A stretch of DNA of 64,000 bases from Cristatella mucedo (GCA_009760855.2 WPIO01000017.1:3014001-3078000), one strand, 5' to 3'. Positions 20,406 through 32,185 are shown, counted from the stretch's first letter. Numbers and translations are program-made. Notes: generated from the letters alone by a model not told the origin.

Positions 20406-20640
20406 TGTTGTAATTAGAGCCGCGCCCGGTCACTAATATATGCCTCACCTGCGGTAATAGTTACGCCGCCATTGACGCAGCGAAGCCTACTCCTCACCAG
20501 TGGCCTGTAGTTAAGCCACTGACGGAGCGAAGCGAAGCGCCAAGCCGCTCGTGTACGTTGTATTCCCGATGCGACTGCAGCGATCCATCGAGCTCTCATA
20601 TACGTACGCATTGAGAGAAATAAAGGTAAGAAGAATCTCG
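20390..20640 (+). mobile_element. Diverged solo LTR related to the next element
   Basis: GTAATTAG...CACTAATATATGCCTCACCTG and GTAGTTAAGCCACTGACGGAG align in order with the LTRs at 20649 and 21589 (TAATTAGCGAAGCG, CTCACCTGTGGCC, GGTTAAGCCATTGAAGC). It is clearly older and has no matching partner on its left. Confidence 0.6.
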
Positions 20641-20648
20641 TTGACTAC

Positions 20649-20925
20649 TGTTGTATGCGCCTGTGGCTCCTGCCGTAATTAGCGAAGCGTCTGACACTAA
20701 TGCACAAGCCTCACCTGTGGCCAATGGTTAAGCCATTGAAGCAGTGCATCGGCGAGCCACTAATGCAGGTTTTATTTCGTGTCGTCTGCTGCGATTGACT
20801 GGGCTCCTATACATGTGGCCGTTGAGAGGAATAGAGAGAGTCTCGTTTAACGAGAACGTGCGCCCGCTCTGTCTGCCTGAGACTCCCACTAGAACAGCCG
20901 CCACCGGAGACACTGTCACACAACA
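20649..20925 (+). repeat. 5' LTR of the TRIM-like element
   Basis: 277 bp, TGTTGTATGCGCC to CACTGTCACACAACA. It aligns over its length with 21589-21876. Confidence 0.75.
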
Positions 20926-21588
20926 ACTGGCAGCAGAGAATGGTTTACTCGAGCCGAAAAGAGCACCTGACCTTATACGGTCTAGATGGGACGCCTATAC
21001 TGAGGTACGAAATGTTTAACGGCGGACCGGACTTTATGACTTGACTTCTAACGCTTGAGAAGGCTGTAACGTTGCGGCAGCGAAGAGCACCTGGGAGAGC
21101 GTCTCGGTGCTGAGCGCAGAGCAGCACAACCGCGAGATCAACTCGGCAGAGTGGAACTCCGAGAACGGCGAGGCCATCCTAAGCCGTAGGGATTTTCGAA
21201 GTGCGGGATCGGCCGGCCACGAGCGCATGCGACCGACCGTCGGGGTTCACACGGAGGTAACCTACGGGAACCGCCTGACAGTGGGAGCGGTGCCCCACCT
21301 TTGCCTAAAGGTGGGCAGCATCTATGACCGGCTGCTCGCGAGGGGCAGAGCTAAGGTGCGCCTCCTGCGAGCGGCTGTCGCGTAGCCTGCACTCCATTCA
21401 AGCCGATCAGAACTCATTAATGCTAAATTAATATCCCGACAGAGCCCGGACGACAAACCGAGGGATAGGGCACCGCTAGAGCAGGCAGAAGAAGAGCCAA
21501 TTGCTACACGACGTTCCAGTCGTGAGGGCCGCCTCCTCCCCAGCTAGGCTGGTGGACTATGAAATCTATTTGCTATGGGGGATGGGAT

Positions 21589-21876
21589 GTTATGTGCGCC
21601 TGCTGTGGCTTCTGCTGTAATTAGCGAAGCGTCTGACACTAATGCACGTGCCTCACCTGTGGCCAATGGTTAAGCCATTGAAGCAGTGCAGCGGCGAGCC
21701 ACCAATGCTGGTTACATTTCGTGTCATCTGCTGCGATTGATTGGACTCGATATGACATGACTTGATATGTGCCCGTTGAGAGGAATAAAGAGTCTCATTT
21801 ACCACGAACGTGCGCCCGCTCTGTCTCCGTGAGACTCCCACTAGAACAGCCGCCCCGGAGACATTGTCACTTAACA
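21589..21876 (+). repeat. 3' LTR of the TRIM-like element
   Basis: 288 bp, TGTTATGTGCGCC to CATTGTCACTTAACA. It has a small insertion relative to the 5' LTR around 21745-21765 and numerous substitutions, so the insertion is not recent. Confidence 0.75.
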
Positions 21877-21891
21877 CTGCTCACATCCGAG

Positions 21892-21990
21892 CTGTGTCTC
21901 CATGAAACTCCACTAGAACCACCGCCGCCAGAGCACAGAAATACTGCAAGTTCTCTGAGAGTGCTATATCAAATGTATTATTATGATTAT
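21892..21990 (+). mobile_element. LTR scrap joined to a LINE A tail
   Basis: GCTGTGTCTCCATGAAACTC and CCGCCGCCAGAG resemble the LTR end at 21820-21860. They are followed by AAGTTCTCTGAGAGTGCTAT and ATTATTATGATTAT, a family A tail. The join shows layered insertion. Confidence 0.5.
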
Positions 21991-23354
21991 GCCGTGGTGC
22001 ATCGCTGAGGTCGTTAAAAACAGCGGAGAACCGCCCTCTGATTAACTTGTATGCCCTGTCAGAAACATTTTTACTTACGTGAGACACTACATATGTATTT
22101 ATGACAGGGTAAACATAAATCGTTGACGTATTTTGTCTGAATGCTACGTTGAAAGCCGCCTGCCGGCACCAGGTGGGCCTCGCCGTAGTGGGCAGAACAA
22201 GACTTTTGCGTTTGGGTGTGGTTCCGCGACAGCAGGTAATACTGGAGGAGACAATCTGTGGTGCAGCCAACATGGAACTATTCGGTGGTCTTTCAGCAAT
22301 GAACAACCCAGCCGAGACCTTTCTAAATTCTAAGATTGCTATCGCCTGCTGCGATGCACCGTCTCTTCTCTCCATCGCCTCGGGTGTCCAGGGTCAAAAG
22401 GGGTCCGACGTACATTCGACGCAAGACAGTCTACTTCAGCTGTGACAAGTTTCGCGAACGATCGATCGAAGCCACTTTTCCAAGGGAAGCGACGTCCCTT
22501 CCTCGTAGCCTGCTCGTAGTCTGGTTTAAAGTAAAGTAAAAGGTTTAAGGCCAGTTTAGCCACCTCGTGCTTACCAGAAGAGCCTGAGCGTTCTTTTATC
22601 GCCTCCAATGTGCGTTTTTTTATGAGCGTTCTTTTATCGCCCCGCTTCCAATGTGAGATAAAGGAGAACGCCTGCTGCGGGACTTGAGGAACCTAAGACC
22701 TGGGTCGTGAAGTGCGAGCACCTTAACGACGAGCAAAGACTCCGGGGGAGTCAACTCCCGATGACGACATGACATCTTTCTTGTTGGCGTCACTTACGAG
22801 CTTTACGACACCGCTGAAGGATCGCACAAACCTGTTCTGTTGCCTTGGTGTAAGCCGAATCGGAGGCTGCTCTGAATCGGGATCAAACGTGCAGTAACGC
22901 TCACACCGGGAGAAATGAGCTGGCTGGAGACGTGGCAGACCACTGTTTGACGGGATGCGACACCTGCAGACAGGTAGCTTAAGCCACCGTTGGGCAGGTG
23001 GCACTTGCACAGGTCGCAGGTCGAGCCGGATAATGCAAGCTGAGCCGGACGTCGCAGAAGGCAGAAGCACTTTCTGCGCGGCAGCTGGCGCTCCTGTTCA
23101 GCTTCACTTCTTTCAGATTCAACTGCATTTACATACTGCGGCTGTGATAGCAGGAAGCCGCCAGGAGAGGTCAGCTGACCTACGGCGAGGCGCTGAGGGA
23201 GGGGGTCTCGCTCGCCACTCGAATGCGTCAGGTAGCAGTTCTTGAGTGTGATGCTTTTCGTATGACCTCGGCGACCGGTAAGAATAGCTTCGCCGGAGCT
23301 GCGCATGCACAACTCTAGGCCGACACTGTTTGCTGACCATTTTGAGAGTGACAA
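21991..23354. other. Unassigned DNA
   Basis: Open frames at 22133-22445, 22723-23070 and 22803-23387 show no recognised domain. At 22605-22650 GAGCGTTCTTTTATCGCC is duplicated about 45 bp apart. A weak tRNA-SINE-like scrap lies at 22683-22735. Confidence 0.4.
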
Positions 23355-23675
23355 GTCAACCTGCGCTGGCTTCCAATCAAGCAGCATATCGACTTCAAGG
23401 TTCTGTCACTTACTTTTAGGCTCCTTCATCCTTTGGCTCCAGCCTGCCTATCAGAAATGCTCCTTCCACCAGGCCAAGAATCGTGCAACCCGCTGCTTTG
23501 AATCGAATCGTTTAGCTATGTTTTGTACGAGCCTCAAAACCTTTGGAGGCCATGCCTTCAGTTAGTATGCTCCCAAAGCCAGGAACTCACTACCGACGCA
23601 CGTCACGACGTCCCCTGACGTTACTGCATTTAGCAAGAAGTTTCAAGCACACCTATCTATTACAGAATTTTAGTT
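23355..23675 (+). pseudogene. LINE family A fragment
   Basis: The segment CTGCGCTGGCTTCCAATCAA, TTCAAGGTTCTGTCACTTAC and TTTGGCTCCAGCCTGCCTAT matches the C-terminal RT region of family A. It ends near ACACCTATCTATTACAG without the 3' UTR. Confidence 0.7.
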
Positions 23676-25135
23676 CGGCGCCTTGACAGCAGTCGCAGGC
23701 GGCGGTGCGAAAACGCCGAACGTCCAAGAACAACTCTGTACTTGGGCTCGCAGCGCGAGGGCTCACGTGACCGTCCTCTCCTTCGCCCGCGTTCTCAACG
23801 CCTCTTCTCTGCAGGCCGTAAGACACCCTCAATCCAAACATAAGCTCATAAACCCATAGTACTCAATGTAACATAAGCTCAATAATAATTCATAAACCCA
23901 CAATAAACCATAAACCACATGCCCTCGTCATCTCAAGATCGCAAAACCCACCGCAGGGCATGGAGCGCACTGAGCCGCTACAAATGCGGACGCTATAAAT
24001 CGTGGACGAATGGGCGGAAAACCTTCCACGCGAGAGAAAAAGCACTCCGCAGCATAACAGCTCCGTAACAGTCCAGCAACCAGCATTAAAGAGCTGTCCC
24101 CGCAGGCAGGCAGGCCTCACAGTCGCTCGGAGGAAGCAAGCTGGAGAACGGCCATTGGCCACCCGCAGGCTGCTGAAGCCACCAGCCTCGTCGCACCGCT
24201 GCGGCAGTGCTGCTAGTCTTTCCCCATGGCCAGGAGCTAGGTCCTCTTGCCTCTTTCCTCTGCCGCGCGGGTTTTAATCGTCTCTTTGTTGCCGAAAGTC
24301 ATCGCCGCACCAATTCCCGCTGCCGTCGTCTTCCAGACCGCGGCCGCTGTCGCCTCTCGCGTCTCTCTCGCGTGCCGCAGGCGCGTCGCGCGTGTCGTCC
24401 TCTGCCTCACGCCGCTTGGCAAGCGTCGGTCTCTCCCTCGTCTTTAGCGGCGGCGGCGGCGCATCGTGCACTTCCGCCGCTTCGCTCCGGAACCGCTTTC
24501 TTCTCCGGAACCATCGGCGCTGACTCGCTGGCCGCCGGCGCCGTCTCGCTTTCCACACCGAGCGGCTTCCGGGCCTTCGCCCTATCGCCGGCCGCGGTCG
24601 CTTCAGCCCCGCCTCTCCGTGCGCCGCGGGCGTCTCGCGCATGCCCTCTGCTGGCACCTCCTCGAGCGCGTCTCCGCCGCCAGCGGTGCGAGGACCGAGG
24701 CACCACCGCGCTGCGCGCCGCCACCTGTCACTGCGACTCCTGCGTCTTCGCACGCTGACCGCTCGGCGAGTCTCTCGCCCGCCTTCTTAGTCTGCGCATC
24801 GCGCGCAATCGTAGCGGTCCTAACTCTTCACCACCACCCGCGCCCCCCCCCCCGCTCCGTCCGTAGGTGTCGGCGCCGACTCGCTGGCCACAGGCGCTGT
24901 CTAGCTCTCCACCGCAAGGGTCTTCCCGGCTACCGCCACCTCTCTGGCTGACGCCACCGCCTCTCTGGCCGACACAGCCACCTCTCTTGCGGACGCCGTC
25001 ACTTCTGCGGGCGCTGCTGCCGCCGCCGCTGCCTCTGCGGGCGCAGCCGCCGCATCTGTGAACACCGCCACCTTGCTGCCGCAAGCCTCAGCCTCACTCG
25101 CGGACGTCGCCTCTGCGGGCTTTGCCGCCGCATCT
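23676..25135. other. GC-rich low-complexity DNA
   Basis: From about 24200 to 25130 the DNA is rich in GCC, CTC and CGC triplets, with long overlapping open frames on both strands (24207-24758 and 24274-24753). Ala, Pro, Arg and Ser dominate. Short degenerate repeats of the type GCCACCTCTCTGGCTGAC recur at 24940-25070. No start context, splice sites or domain supports a gene. A CpG-island promoter is possible but unproved. Confidence 0.4.
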
Positions 25136-25825
25136 AATAATAATAAAAATAAAAATAATAATTATAATAATACACTTGATAAAGCGCCCTCAGAGAACTC
25201 AGTCTCTTTCTAGGCGCTTCACATTTGCTGCAAAGTAAACGCGATCGAATGGTGAATGGTATCATGCTTGATAAACAACATGAATAACATGGTTAGCGGT
25301 GACATGCACAGGTTCAGAACGCTTAAGCACATAAAGAACGAATCACAGGACCCACTAAATTCTGTCCTAAATAGGTGCGTTTTTAGATTCTTTTTAAATG
25401 TGGTCCAGTCAGGGGCTGTTGTGACGCAAGTTGGGAGTGAGTTCCAGGCTTTGGGAGCATACGAACTAAATGCAAGGTCTCCAAAGGATTTGAGGTTCGT
25501 ACGAGGCATAGGTATACCTTTAGATTCCGAAAAGCGGGTGGTACGATGCTTAGCCTGATGGGGCAGTAGATCTGATAGGTAGGCTGGAGCCAAAGAATGA
25601 AGTGACCTAAAATTGAGCGACAAAACCTTGAAGTCAATCCGTTGCTTGACTGGTAGCCAGTGCAGGTCGGCGAGAAGTGGTGTGATGTGGCAACTGCGAC
25701 GCTCACGACAGACAAGCCTAGCTGCAAAGTTTTGCACCGGCTATAATCGCCTGATTGCACATGTCGGTAGGCCAGTAAGCAGTGAGTTACAAAAGTCAAG
25801 ACGGAATGTGAAATGCATAGACCAA
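25136..25825 (-). pseudogene. LINE family A, truncated copy
   Basis: Minus strand: the C-terminal part of the RT ORF ([40 protein letters not shown]) and the 3' UTR with an (AAT)n tail at 25136-25165 on the plus strand. It is cut at its left end near VTHCLLAYRHVQSG. Confidence 0.85.
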
Positions 25826-26162
25826 CTTAGATCTACGGGCTCTACCGCTGTCTCTGCGGGCTCTGCCACCGTCTCTCCGGCCATCGCCTCACATGTCGTC
25901 GTCTCGCTGCCGGTCGTCACGGCCTGGCAATTTCACCGTTTCACCTTTTTCAATTTCACCTTTGTGGCACGCCATCGCCTGGCTAACCGTCACTGCCTAG
26001 AACGCCATCGCCGCCTGCCACACAGTGGCTGCCTGGCAAATCTTGTCGCCAGGACACTGTCGGCGATTGCTGCTGACACTTCCGGTCGCTCCTGTCGGCC
26101 CCCTCAGTCCGACTAGCTTTTACTTCATCAGCGTGCAGCCACTGAAGGGTAGGCTTGGCGAG
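25826..26162. other. Unassigned DNA
   Basis: Ser/Pro/Val-rich open frame with imperfect internal repeats (CTCTGCGGGCTCTGCCACCG; TTTCACC repeats at 25930-25960). No gene is supported. Confidence 0.35.
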
Positions 26163-26345
26163 TAATAATAATAATAATAATGCACTTGATAAAGCGCCCT
26201 CAGAGAACTTAATCTCTTTCTAGGCGCTTTACATTTACTGCAAAGTGAAATGCAATTGAATGGTAAGTAAAATCATGCTTGAAAAACAAACTAATTGAAT
26301 AATATGGTTACGTGCGACATGCACAGGGTCATCATGCAAATGTGG
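26163..26345 (-). mobile_element. LINE family A 3' tail
   Basis: (AAT)n, then CACTTGATAAAGCGCCCTCA and GCGACATGCACAGGGTCATC on the plus strand. The insert is truncated in the 3' UTR. Confidence 0.8.
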
Positions 26346-26469
26346 TTAGAGTAGCTGCTACGGGCATCGGTGTAGCTCACCAACGAGCGCTTGCTATTTC
26401 GGCAGCACGCATTTCTACAACCGTGTCTTCACCGCACAAAGTCCACTACCCATTAAAAAGCCAAGTCTC

Positions 26470-26930
26470 AAATAAACACTCAGTTCTTCAAGCTTATTGA
26501 CGAAAAGACAAACCTAATAGTTATGAGCAAGCCTAACGGCACCCTTAATCTGGAATACCTCAAACTCAAGATTGGTTTATCTAGTATATTAATTTGCCCT
26601 GTTACTATAATGTGGACATGTTTTAAAAAGCGACTTGCCATTGTATGGGCACTAAGTCGGCTTTATTTCAGCTAAGGAACATTTCCAACACTAGGGTCAG
26701 CAGCCAAATCAGTTATGGCTTTATAGAAATCACATCTAGATTTGTGCTATTCTCGTAACTCAGAACTCCTGTCCTCGGTCATAATTCGTCTACAACAGGT
26801 GTAAAACCCCGCAGCTCGTTAATACTTCAGTTGAATGTGCAATAGTGGAATCAATTGATAATAGATAGCTGGTGAAACTATCCATATAGAGGAACTAAGT
26901 GAGTTTAGGAAATTAATATTTCAATGCAGC
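26470..26930 (+). pseudogene. Very decayed reverse-transcriptase scrap
   Basis: ACGAAAAGACAAACCTAATA and GAGCAAGCCTAACGG resemble DDKTNLLVMGKP of family A at codon level, followed by SARL-like and RLDF-like positions near 26735-26770. The frame is lost. Family assignment is tentative. Confidence 0.4.
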
Positions 26931-26994
26931 CTCTTTAATACCTCATAACCCTTTCTTACGGGTTTGAGATGTTACATTGGTTTTGAGACATAAT

Positions 26995-28600
26995 ATAATA
27001 ATAATATTGCACTTGATAAAGCGCCCTCAGAGAACTTAATCTCTTTCTAGGCGCTTTACATTTGCTGCAAAGTGATACGCAATAGAATAGTAAGTAAAAT
27101 CATGCTTGAAAAACAAACAAAATGAATAACATGGTTAGGGGTTACATGCACTGGGTCAGCATGCAAATGTGGTTAGTGGCAGCATGAACAGTGTCAGCAC
27201 GCATAAGCACATCGAGGACGAATCACAAGGACCCACTAAATGCTCTCCTAAATAGGTATGTTTTTAAGTTTCTTTTAAATGTGGTCAGGTCAGGGGATGT
27301 TCTGATGCAGGTCGGGAGGGAGTTCCAGGCTGTGGGAGCATACGAGCTAAATGCACGGTCTCCAAAGGATTTAAGGTTTGTACGAGGTATTTCTAGACTG
27401 TTGGATTCCGAAAAGCGAGTGGTACGATGCTTTGCCTGATGGGGTAGTATCTCTGAAAGATAGGCTGGAGCCATAGAATGAAGAGACCTAAAAGTGAGCG
27501 ACAAAACCTTGAAGTCAATCCGTTGCTTGACTGGTAACCAGTGCAGGTCGGCGAGAAGTGGAGTAATGTGGCAACTGCGACGCTCACGACAGACAAGCCT
27601 AGCTGCAGAGTTTTGCACCAGCTGCAATCGCCTGATCGCACATGCTGGTAGGCCAGTAAGCAGTGAGTTGCAGAAGTCGAGACGAGATGTCACGAATGCA
27701 TGGACCAACTTGGACGTGGTATCCTTATCTAAACAAGCCCTAATTTTAGCAATGTTATGAAGCTGAAAATAGGCTGATTTGACTGTGGAGCTGATGTGGT
27801 CGTCTAAAGAGAGGTCGCTTTGGAATATGACACCTAGATTTCGAGCTGATGCAACTGGAGATATGCTGGCAGAGCCAATTTTGAAAGTCAGCCTTTCCAA
27901 TTTCTGAATAACACTAGGTTTGCCTATAACTAGTAAGTTAGTTTTATCATCGTTTAGTTTTAGAAAATGTGCTGCCATCCATGATCGGATGTCATCAATG
28001 CATGCAGCAAGTGAGTTGAGAGAATTTGAGGTGCTCGAAGGCTGGGAGGGATCAAAGCAAAGATACAACTGAGTGTCATCCGCATAGAAGTGAAAGCCTA
28101 GATTGTGCTTGGCAATCACATCAGCGAGAGGGAGAGTATAAACGGTGAAAAGGACCGGACCTAGCACAGAGCCCTGAGGTACTCCATATTTTAGAGGTAC
28201 TTCAGATGATCTTTGTCCATTCACGTCAACACTCTGGAGTCTCCCACTGAGATAGGACCTGAACCACTGCAGAGCAGTGCCAGTGATGCCCAGGCGAGAT
28301 GAGAGGCGCTCTAGAAGTACTTTGTGATCGATGATATCAAAAGCTGCCGAAAGATCGAGCAAAACAAGAAGAGACACTCTACCAATGTCTGCATTCCTAA
28401 GTAGGTCGTTGTATACCCGAAGCAATGCTGACTCTGTGGAGTGATTAGCTCTAAAGCCAGACTGGAACTTACTAGCAAGGTGTGAGGTTTCGATATACGA
28501 GTTCAGCTGGTCTGCCACGACCCGTTCCAGTGTCTTTGATAGGAATGGTAGAAGGGAGACTGGGCGGTAGTTGTCAGGTCTTCTTTCATACCAACGACAA
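26995..28600 (-). pseudogene. LINE family A, longest reverse-transcriptase copy
   Basis: This is the best-preserved copy, with an uninterrupted frame of at least 431 codons (28518-27223), preceded in frame by NYRPVSLLPFLSKTLERVV. RT motifs in order: FQSGFRANHSTES (residues 18-30), LDLSAAFD (54-61), [10 protein letters not shown] (112-121) and FYADDTQLYL (144 onward), then [12 protein letters not shown]. The catalytic aspartates are present. YADD with TQLY fits the L2/CR1 side of non-LTR elements. The 5' side (endonuclease, ORF1) is missing, so it cannot move by itself. The 3' UTR ends in an (AAT)n tail at 26995-27010 on the plus strand. Confidence 0.92.
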
Positions 28601-28844
28601 TAAAACCTACCAGATAGTTATTTGCTAGCCTGTAACCTGTCCCCCTCAAGCTGAAAAACATCAACCTTGCGATTGGCTCATCTAGAGTTAGTCCAATGAC
28701 CCTGCCTAAAACCTGGGGACGCTGTTCCATTAGACTTGCCGTTTGATGAGAAAATTACCTCCACTGTCAAGTAGGCCCTCCTCAGACAAGGAAATGTTCG
28801 GAATCAGAGCCTGCTTAGACAAGAATATGACAGCCCTGGTCTTG

Positions 28845-29003
28845 ACGCTAGGGTAAGGTGCTCGCTCTTCACGACCTAGGTCGTTGGTTCGTATCTTGCA
28901 GCAGATTGTCCTTTATTGCCTGCTGCAAGAGGGCGATAGAGCCACTCAGACCACTCTGTCTCTATATAATGAAGGCTGCTGAATAAGCTGACCTTTATCT
29001 TTA
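28845..29003 (+). mobile_element. tRNA-derived SINE, type 1 variant
   Basis: AGGGTAAGGTGCTCGCTCTT is the A-box side and GTCGTTGGTTCGTATCTTGC the B-box side. TTTATTGCCTGCTGCAAGAG and CTGCTGAATAAGCTGACC form the body and end. Confidence 0.6.
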
Positions 29004-29034
29004 TCTATTATTTTATTTACAGTTAAATTAGCTC

Positions 29035-29600
29035 GTGCATTTGTGGAGTCTCGTCTCGATTACTGTAATTCCTTTTGTTCGGGACCCTCGGTCGTGAGTA
29101 CTTAGTTGTCTGCAATTAGTTCTGAACTCAGCAGCTCGACCGGTCGGTCGTCAACTAGCCGCCACATCACACTGCTAGATCATCCATCTGACCTTCCCTG
29201 CCTACACAATGATACAAATCGAATTAATTGCAAGATACTCTCGGGCTTTCCGGTTTGCTTCACTCCGTGGCATCAACTTACCTATCCTCCTCACTCCTCG
29301 GGTGCGACTTCTCTAGTCACGTGCTCTCGAACCGCCCGCTCCTCAGTTTCCAGTCGTCTCGCCGCTCCTCGCTCTAAATTGAAATCCTTTAGTCATCATG
29401 CCTCCAATGTGTACGCACCGAAGTTCTCGCTTCGGCTTCGATCACTACATTCGATGACTTTGCGTCATTCAAGTCTCGGCTAAAGACGAACCGCGTTCGG
29501 CACTGCATTCCTTTCGCCCCAGTGACCCTGTCGTCTTTTTTCCTGCGTGCTTCGCCTGCTGCGCACGGCTCAGTGCATGCTATTAGCCAGAGGCCATCGA
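29035..29600 (+). pseudogene. LINE family C, decayed C-terminal RT fragment
   Basis: CGTGCATTTGTGGAGTCTCG then CTCGATTACTGTAATTCC is the RLDYCN motif of L2/CR1-type RTs, and AACTCAGCAGCTCGACCGGT is a SAARPV-like motif. Later parts at 29380-29500 resemble the R-SLHS end. Identity with families A and B is low, so a third family or strong decay is likely. Confidence 0.55.
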
Positions 29601-30296
29601 AATTCATGCGTTTGAAGTTCTTCTCAATGGTAGGTTTGTGAAATATGGGCTCAACTTGTATCCAGTCACCTGTCCATAGAAGCAAGAAAAACCTAGGACA
29701 TTTTTTACTAGCGTTCCGAGCCCAAGCGATGTTCCACCGCTCTCACGCTCGTACACAGCAATTATGCAATATATTGTTATTTGAAATTTTTTAATATCCC
29801 CAGCTCGCTGACGACGATCATTGAAGATTGTCAGTCGTACGTATATCCAAAATAATATTACTCGGTTATATAATCCATTAAAGAAAATACCCATGCAGAA
29901 TCAAATTGCATGGTCATCAAATTGCCAATTAAAATTGTATAAGGTTATGCTGGAAGTCGCAGTTTAAATAATGCATATACGAGTTTTCTCTTGTTAAGTA
30001 ATGGATTAGAAGCCCGGGAACTATCTATTCTGGTCCATCGTTTTCTGCTGGTACAGTTTTCGTTTCCATTTCCGTTTCAGCATCAGGGGCACCGGGCTCG
30101 TTGTGTTTCTTCTCATTTTCGGCGCCTTCATTAGTATCTGCAACGGCCGATGCGTATGTAGAGGTTTCGGTATCATTAACATACCAACATTTACTACCTA
30201 TGATGTCAGTGGCAAAACTGGTGTAGGTAAGTGCCACAATACAAAATCAACATACGATGAGCTCACTTAAGGAACCAAGTTTTTCTGAGGACTTTA
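29601..30296. other. Unassigned AT-rich DNA
   Basis: No host exon is recognised. A minus-strand frame at 30237-30025 is acidic and Glu/Thr-rich (TNEGAENEKKHNEPGAPDAE) and has no TPR, zinc-finger or transposase motif. Confidence 0.4.
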
Positions 30297-30362
30297 TACA
30301 TGTAACGTGCCTAAAAAGAGATTAAGTTTTCCGATGATACAGTGCATTATTATTAATATTCT
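30297..30362 (+). mobile_element. LINE family A tail scrap
   Basis: ATGTAACGTGCCTAAAAAGA, GATTAAGTTTTCCGATG and CAGTGCATTATTATT match the family A end. Confidence 0.6.
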
Positions 30363-30903
30363 TATATCTACTAGCAAGAAAGCTTAGTCAATGTAGTAAG
30401 AATTTAAGGCTATGAATGGTAACGGCTGCACTTGCCGAAAGGTGTTGTCGCAATGGCCGAAGCCGCTAAGAATTGTCGAAATGCCCGCAGCTTCTAGCCT
30501 TACAACCCTGCAGCATGGTCCACAAAGCTAGCTTAGAAGCTCGTGGCAAGATGGTCAGTAGCAAACCCAAGGAAGCAGATAAGGGGAATACGTAGGAGGA
30601 AAACCGCTCAATGAATTGCTGGCACTTTCTTCTGTCGACGACTGGGTCAGACACAAAGCAGAGCTTTTAAAGCCTATGGGCCCCGTGGAAGTGGTTATTG
30701 CCGAAACTCTAGCCATCTTCAGGGCTTGTGTGTTGCTAGATCCACCACTCACGTTATTACTTCTCGCAGTATTCGTGTGAGCTTATTAAAGCGATTGGGT
30801 GTCAAAAGAATAAGCTTGCTCCGCCACCAAACTAAATTTCTGACCCCTTGAGTGGGATGCAACGAGACGCCTTCCCAGAGTGGAACGAGCCCGGAAAAAA
30901 GAT
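30363..30903. other. Unassigned DNA
   Basis: No gene or recognised repeat is seen. The right end borders a minus-strand SINE. Confidence 0.35.
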
Positions 30904-31056
30904 AAGCTGATTTGAAACAGCCTCGTTTATACAGCGGTGGAAGAGCCTTCTTGACTATCGCAACCTCTTGCAGTGGGAAATACAGGATCGCCCACTTTAG
31001 GACTCGAACCCACGACCTGGGTCATGAAAAGCGAATACCATACCCCTGGGCCCTAA
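30904..31056 (-). mobile_element. tRNA-derived SINE, type 1
   Basis: On the plus strand: AGCTGATTTGAAACAGCCTC, AGAGCCTTCTTGACTATCGC, GATCGCCCACTTTAGGACTC and GAACCCACGACCTGGGTC. It is the reverse of the 33056 copy. Confidence 0.7.
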
Positions 31057-31265
31057 GACCCAGGGGGCTGAAACAGGCATGTTTTCTTCCAACATTGGGC
31101 AACTTATTACTCGAACCCTTTCTCTTTGGCCGAATGCAATTTGTTAGGTAAAGGTCGGTTGATTCAACGACCTTATTTGATAGTTATTGATAAATTGAGT
31201 GCTCGCCTTGCACGCAATCAATTTTAGATGCTGGCGACTTGACTTAAGCTAAGCGATGCAGCACC

Positions 31266-32185
31266 GTGGTACGACGACCACCATTAAGTGCTCGTAATTT
31301 TTCTCCTTTGACGACTGCTCGGTGCTCACATGTTGATCTTCTAATAGATGATGCTATTGTGCGACCATCACCACGTGCCCAAAATTTAGGTGTCGTTTTC
31401 GACAGCTGCCTCAATTTTAAAAGCTTAATTCAGAAGACTGCTTGTACGGCTGGCCATCACGTCCGATCCCTATCCAAGATTAGGAGCTGTCTCCCACAGT
31501 TGCTTGTAAACAATTTAACTAGCTCTTTAGTTCTGTCTCGGCTTGATTATTGCAATTTCCTATTGGCTGGGTTGCCAAAGAAAGCTATTAGGCCACTGCA
31601 GCAGACGATGAATATGGCTGCAAGGCTAGTCTTCATGTCCCAGCGGTTTGAGCACGTGTCTCGTTTGCTAAAAGAGATGTCGGTTGAGCAACGGATATAG
31701 AGCAAAGTTCTTACACTGACCCACAAGGCCCGCCACGGCTTGGTTCCTTCGTACCTAGCTGAACTGCTACACCAGTTTCAGCCTGTTCGCGCCTTCAGGT
31801 CCTGTGTGGACAATAAATTAGCTGTCCCATTCCTCCGCTTCAAGACCGTTGGCGACAGAAGCTGTAGCTCTGCAGGTCCTACACTGTGGAACTCGCTTTC
31901 ACAGTTCTTATGCAACGACAACTACTCTCCTACTTCCGACTATGGCTCATCCTTTTCAGCGGTCCCGAGCTGCTACTTCCATGCCACTCACTACCTCAAC
32001 TGCTCTCCTGACTCTGCTATGCTTCCCACATTCTCTTTGTTGCGTGAGACGAAGTCTGTTGGGTACCGAATGCGTACCGAAAGCCGCTTAGGCTGTGAGT
32101 GCGCTATACAAAACTCTCCTGTGTAACACCCACTCGGTCTTTATGACTTTGTGGAGTTACAGGCGGAGAGACATTACATTGCATT
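31266..32185 (+). pseudogene. LINE family B, 5'-truncated copy
   Basis: The sequence begins within the RT and continues [40 protein letters not shown] and VEQRI before a stop at 31698. It reopens as MVPSYLAELLHQFQPVRAF, and ends with GGAGTTACAGGCGGAGAGAC and ATTACATTGCATT. It has diverged from the copy at 39303-40642 and lacks the catalytic YxDD part. Confidence 0.85.

Larger units (their letters stand above)
20649..21876 (+). mobile_element. TRIM-like short LTR element
   Basis: Two direct repeats of about 280 bp, 20649-20925 and 21589-21876, both start TGTT and end AACA. The 5' copy is followed at once by ACTGGCAGCAGAGAATGG, which fits a tRNA primer-binding site starting TGG. A purine-rich TATGGGGGATGGGATG precedes the 3' copy. 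The interior is only about 660 bp, with no recognisable protease, reverse transcriptase or integrase; an open frame at 21107-21385 has no known domain. The size fits a non-autonomous TRIM, or a deletion derivative of a Gypsy-like element. No exact target-site duplication was found. Confidence 0.75.

Noticed and set aside
24207-24758. Long overlapping frames on both strands
   Set aside because: They are explained by GC-rich composition with few stop codons. There is no domain, start context or splice structure.
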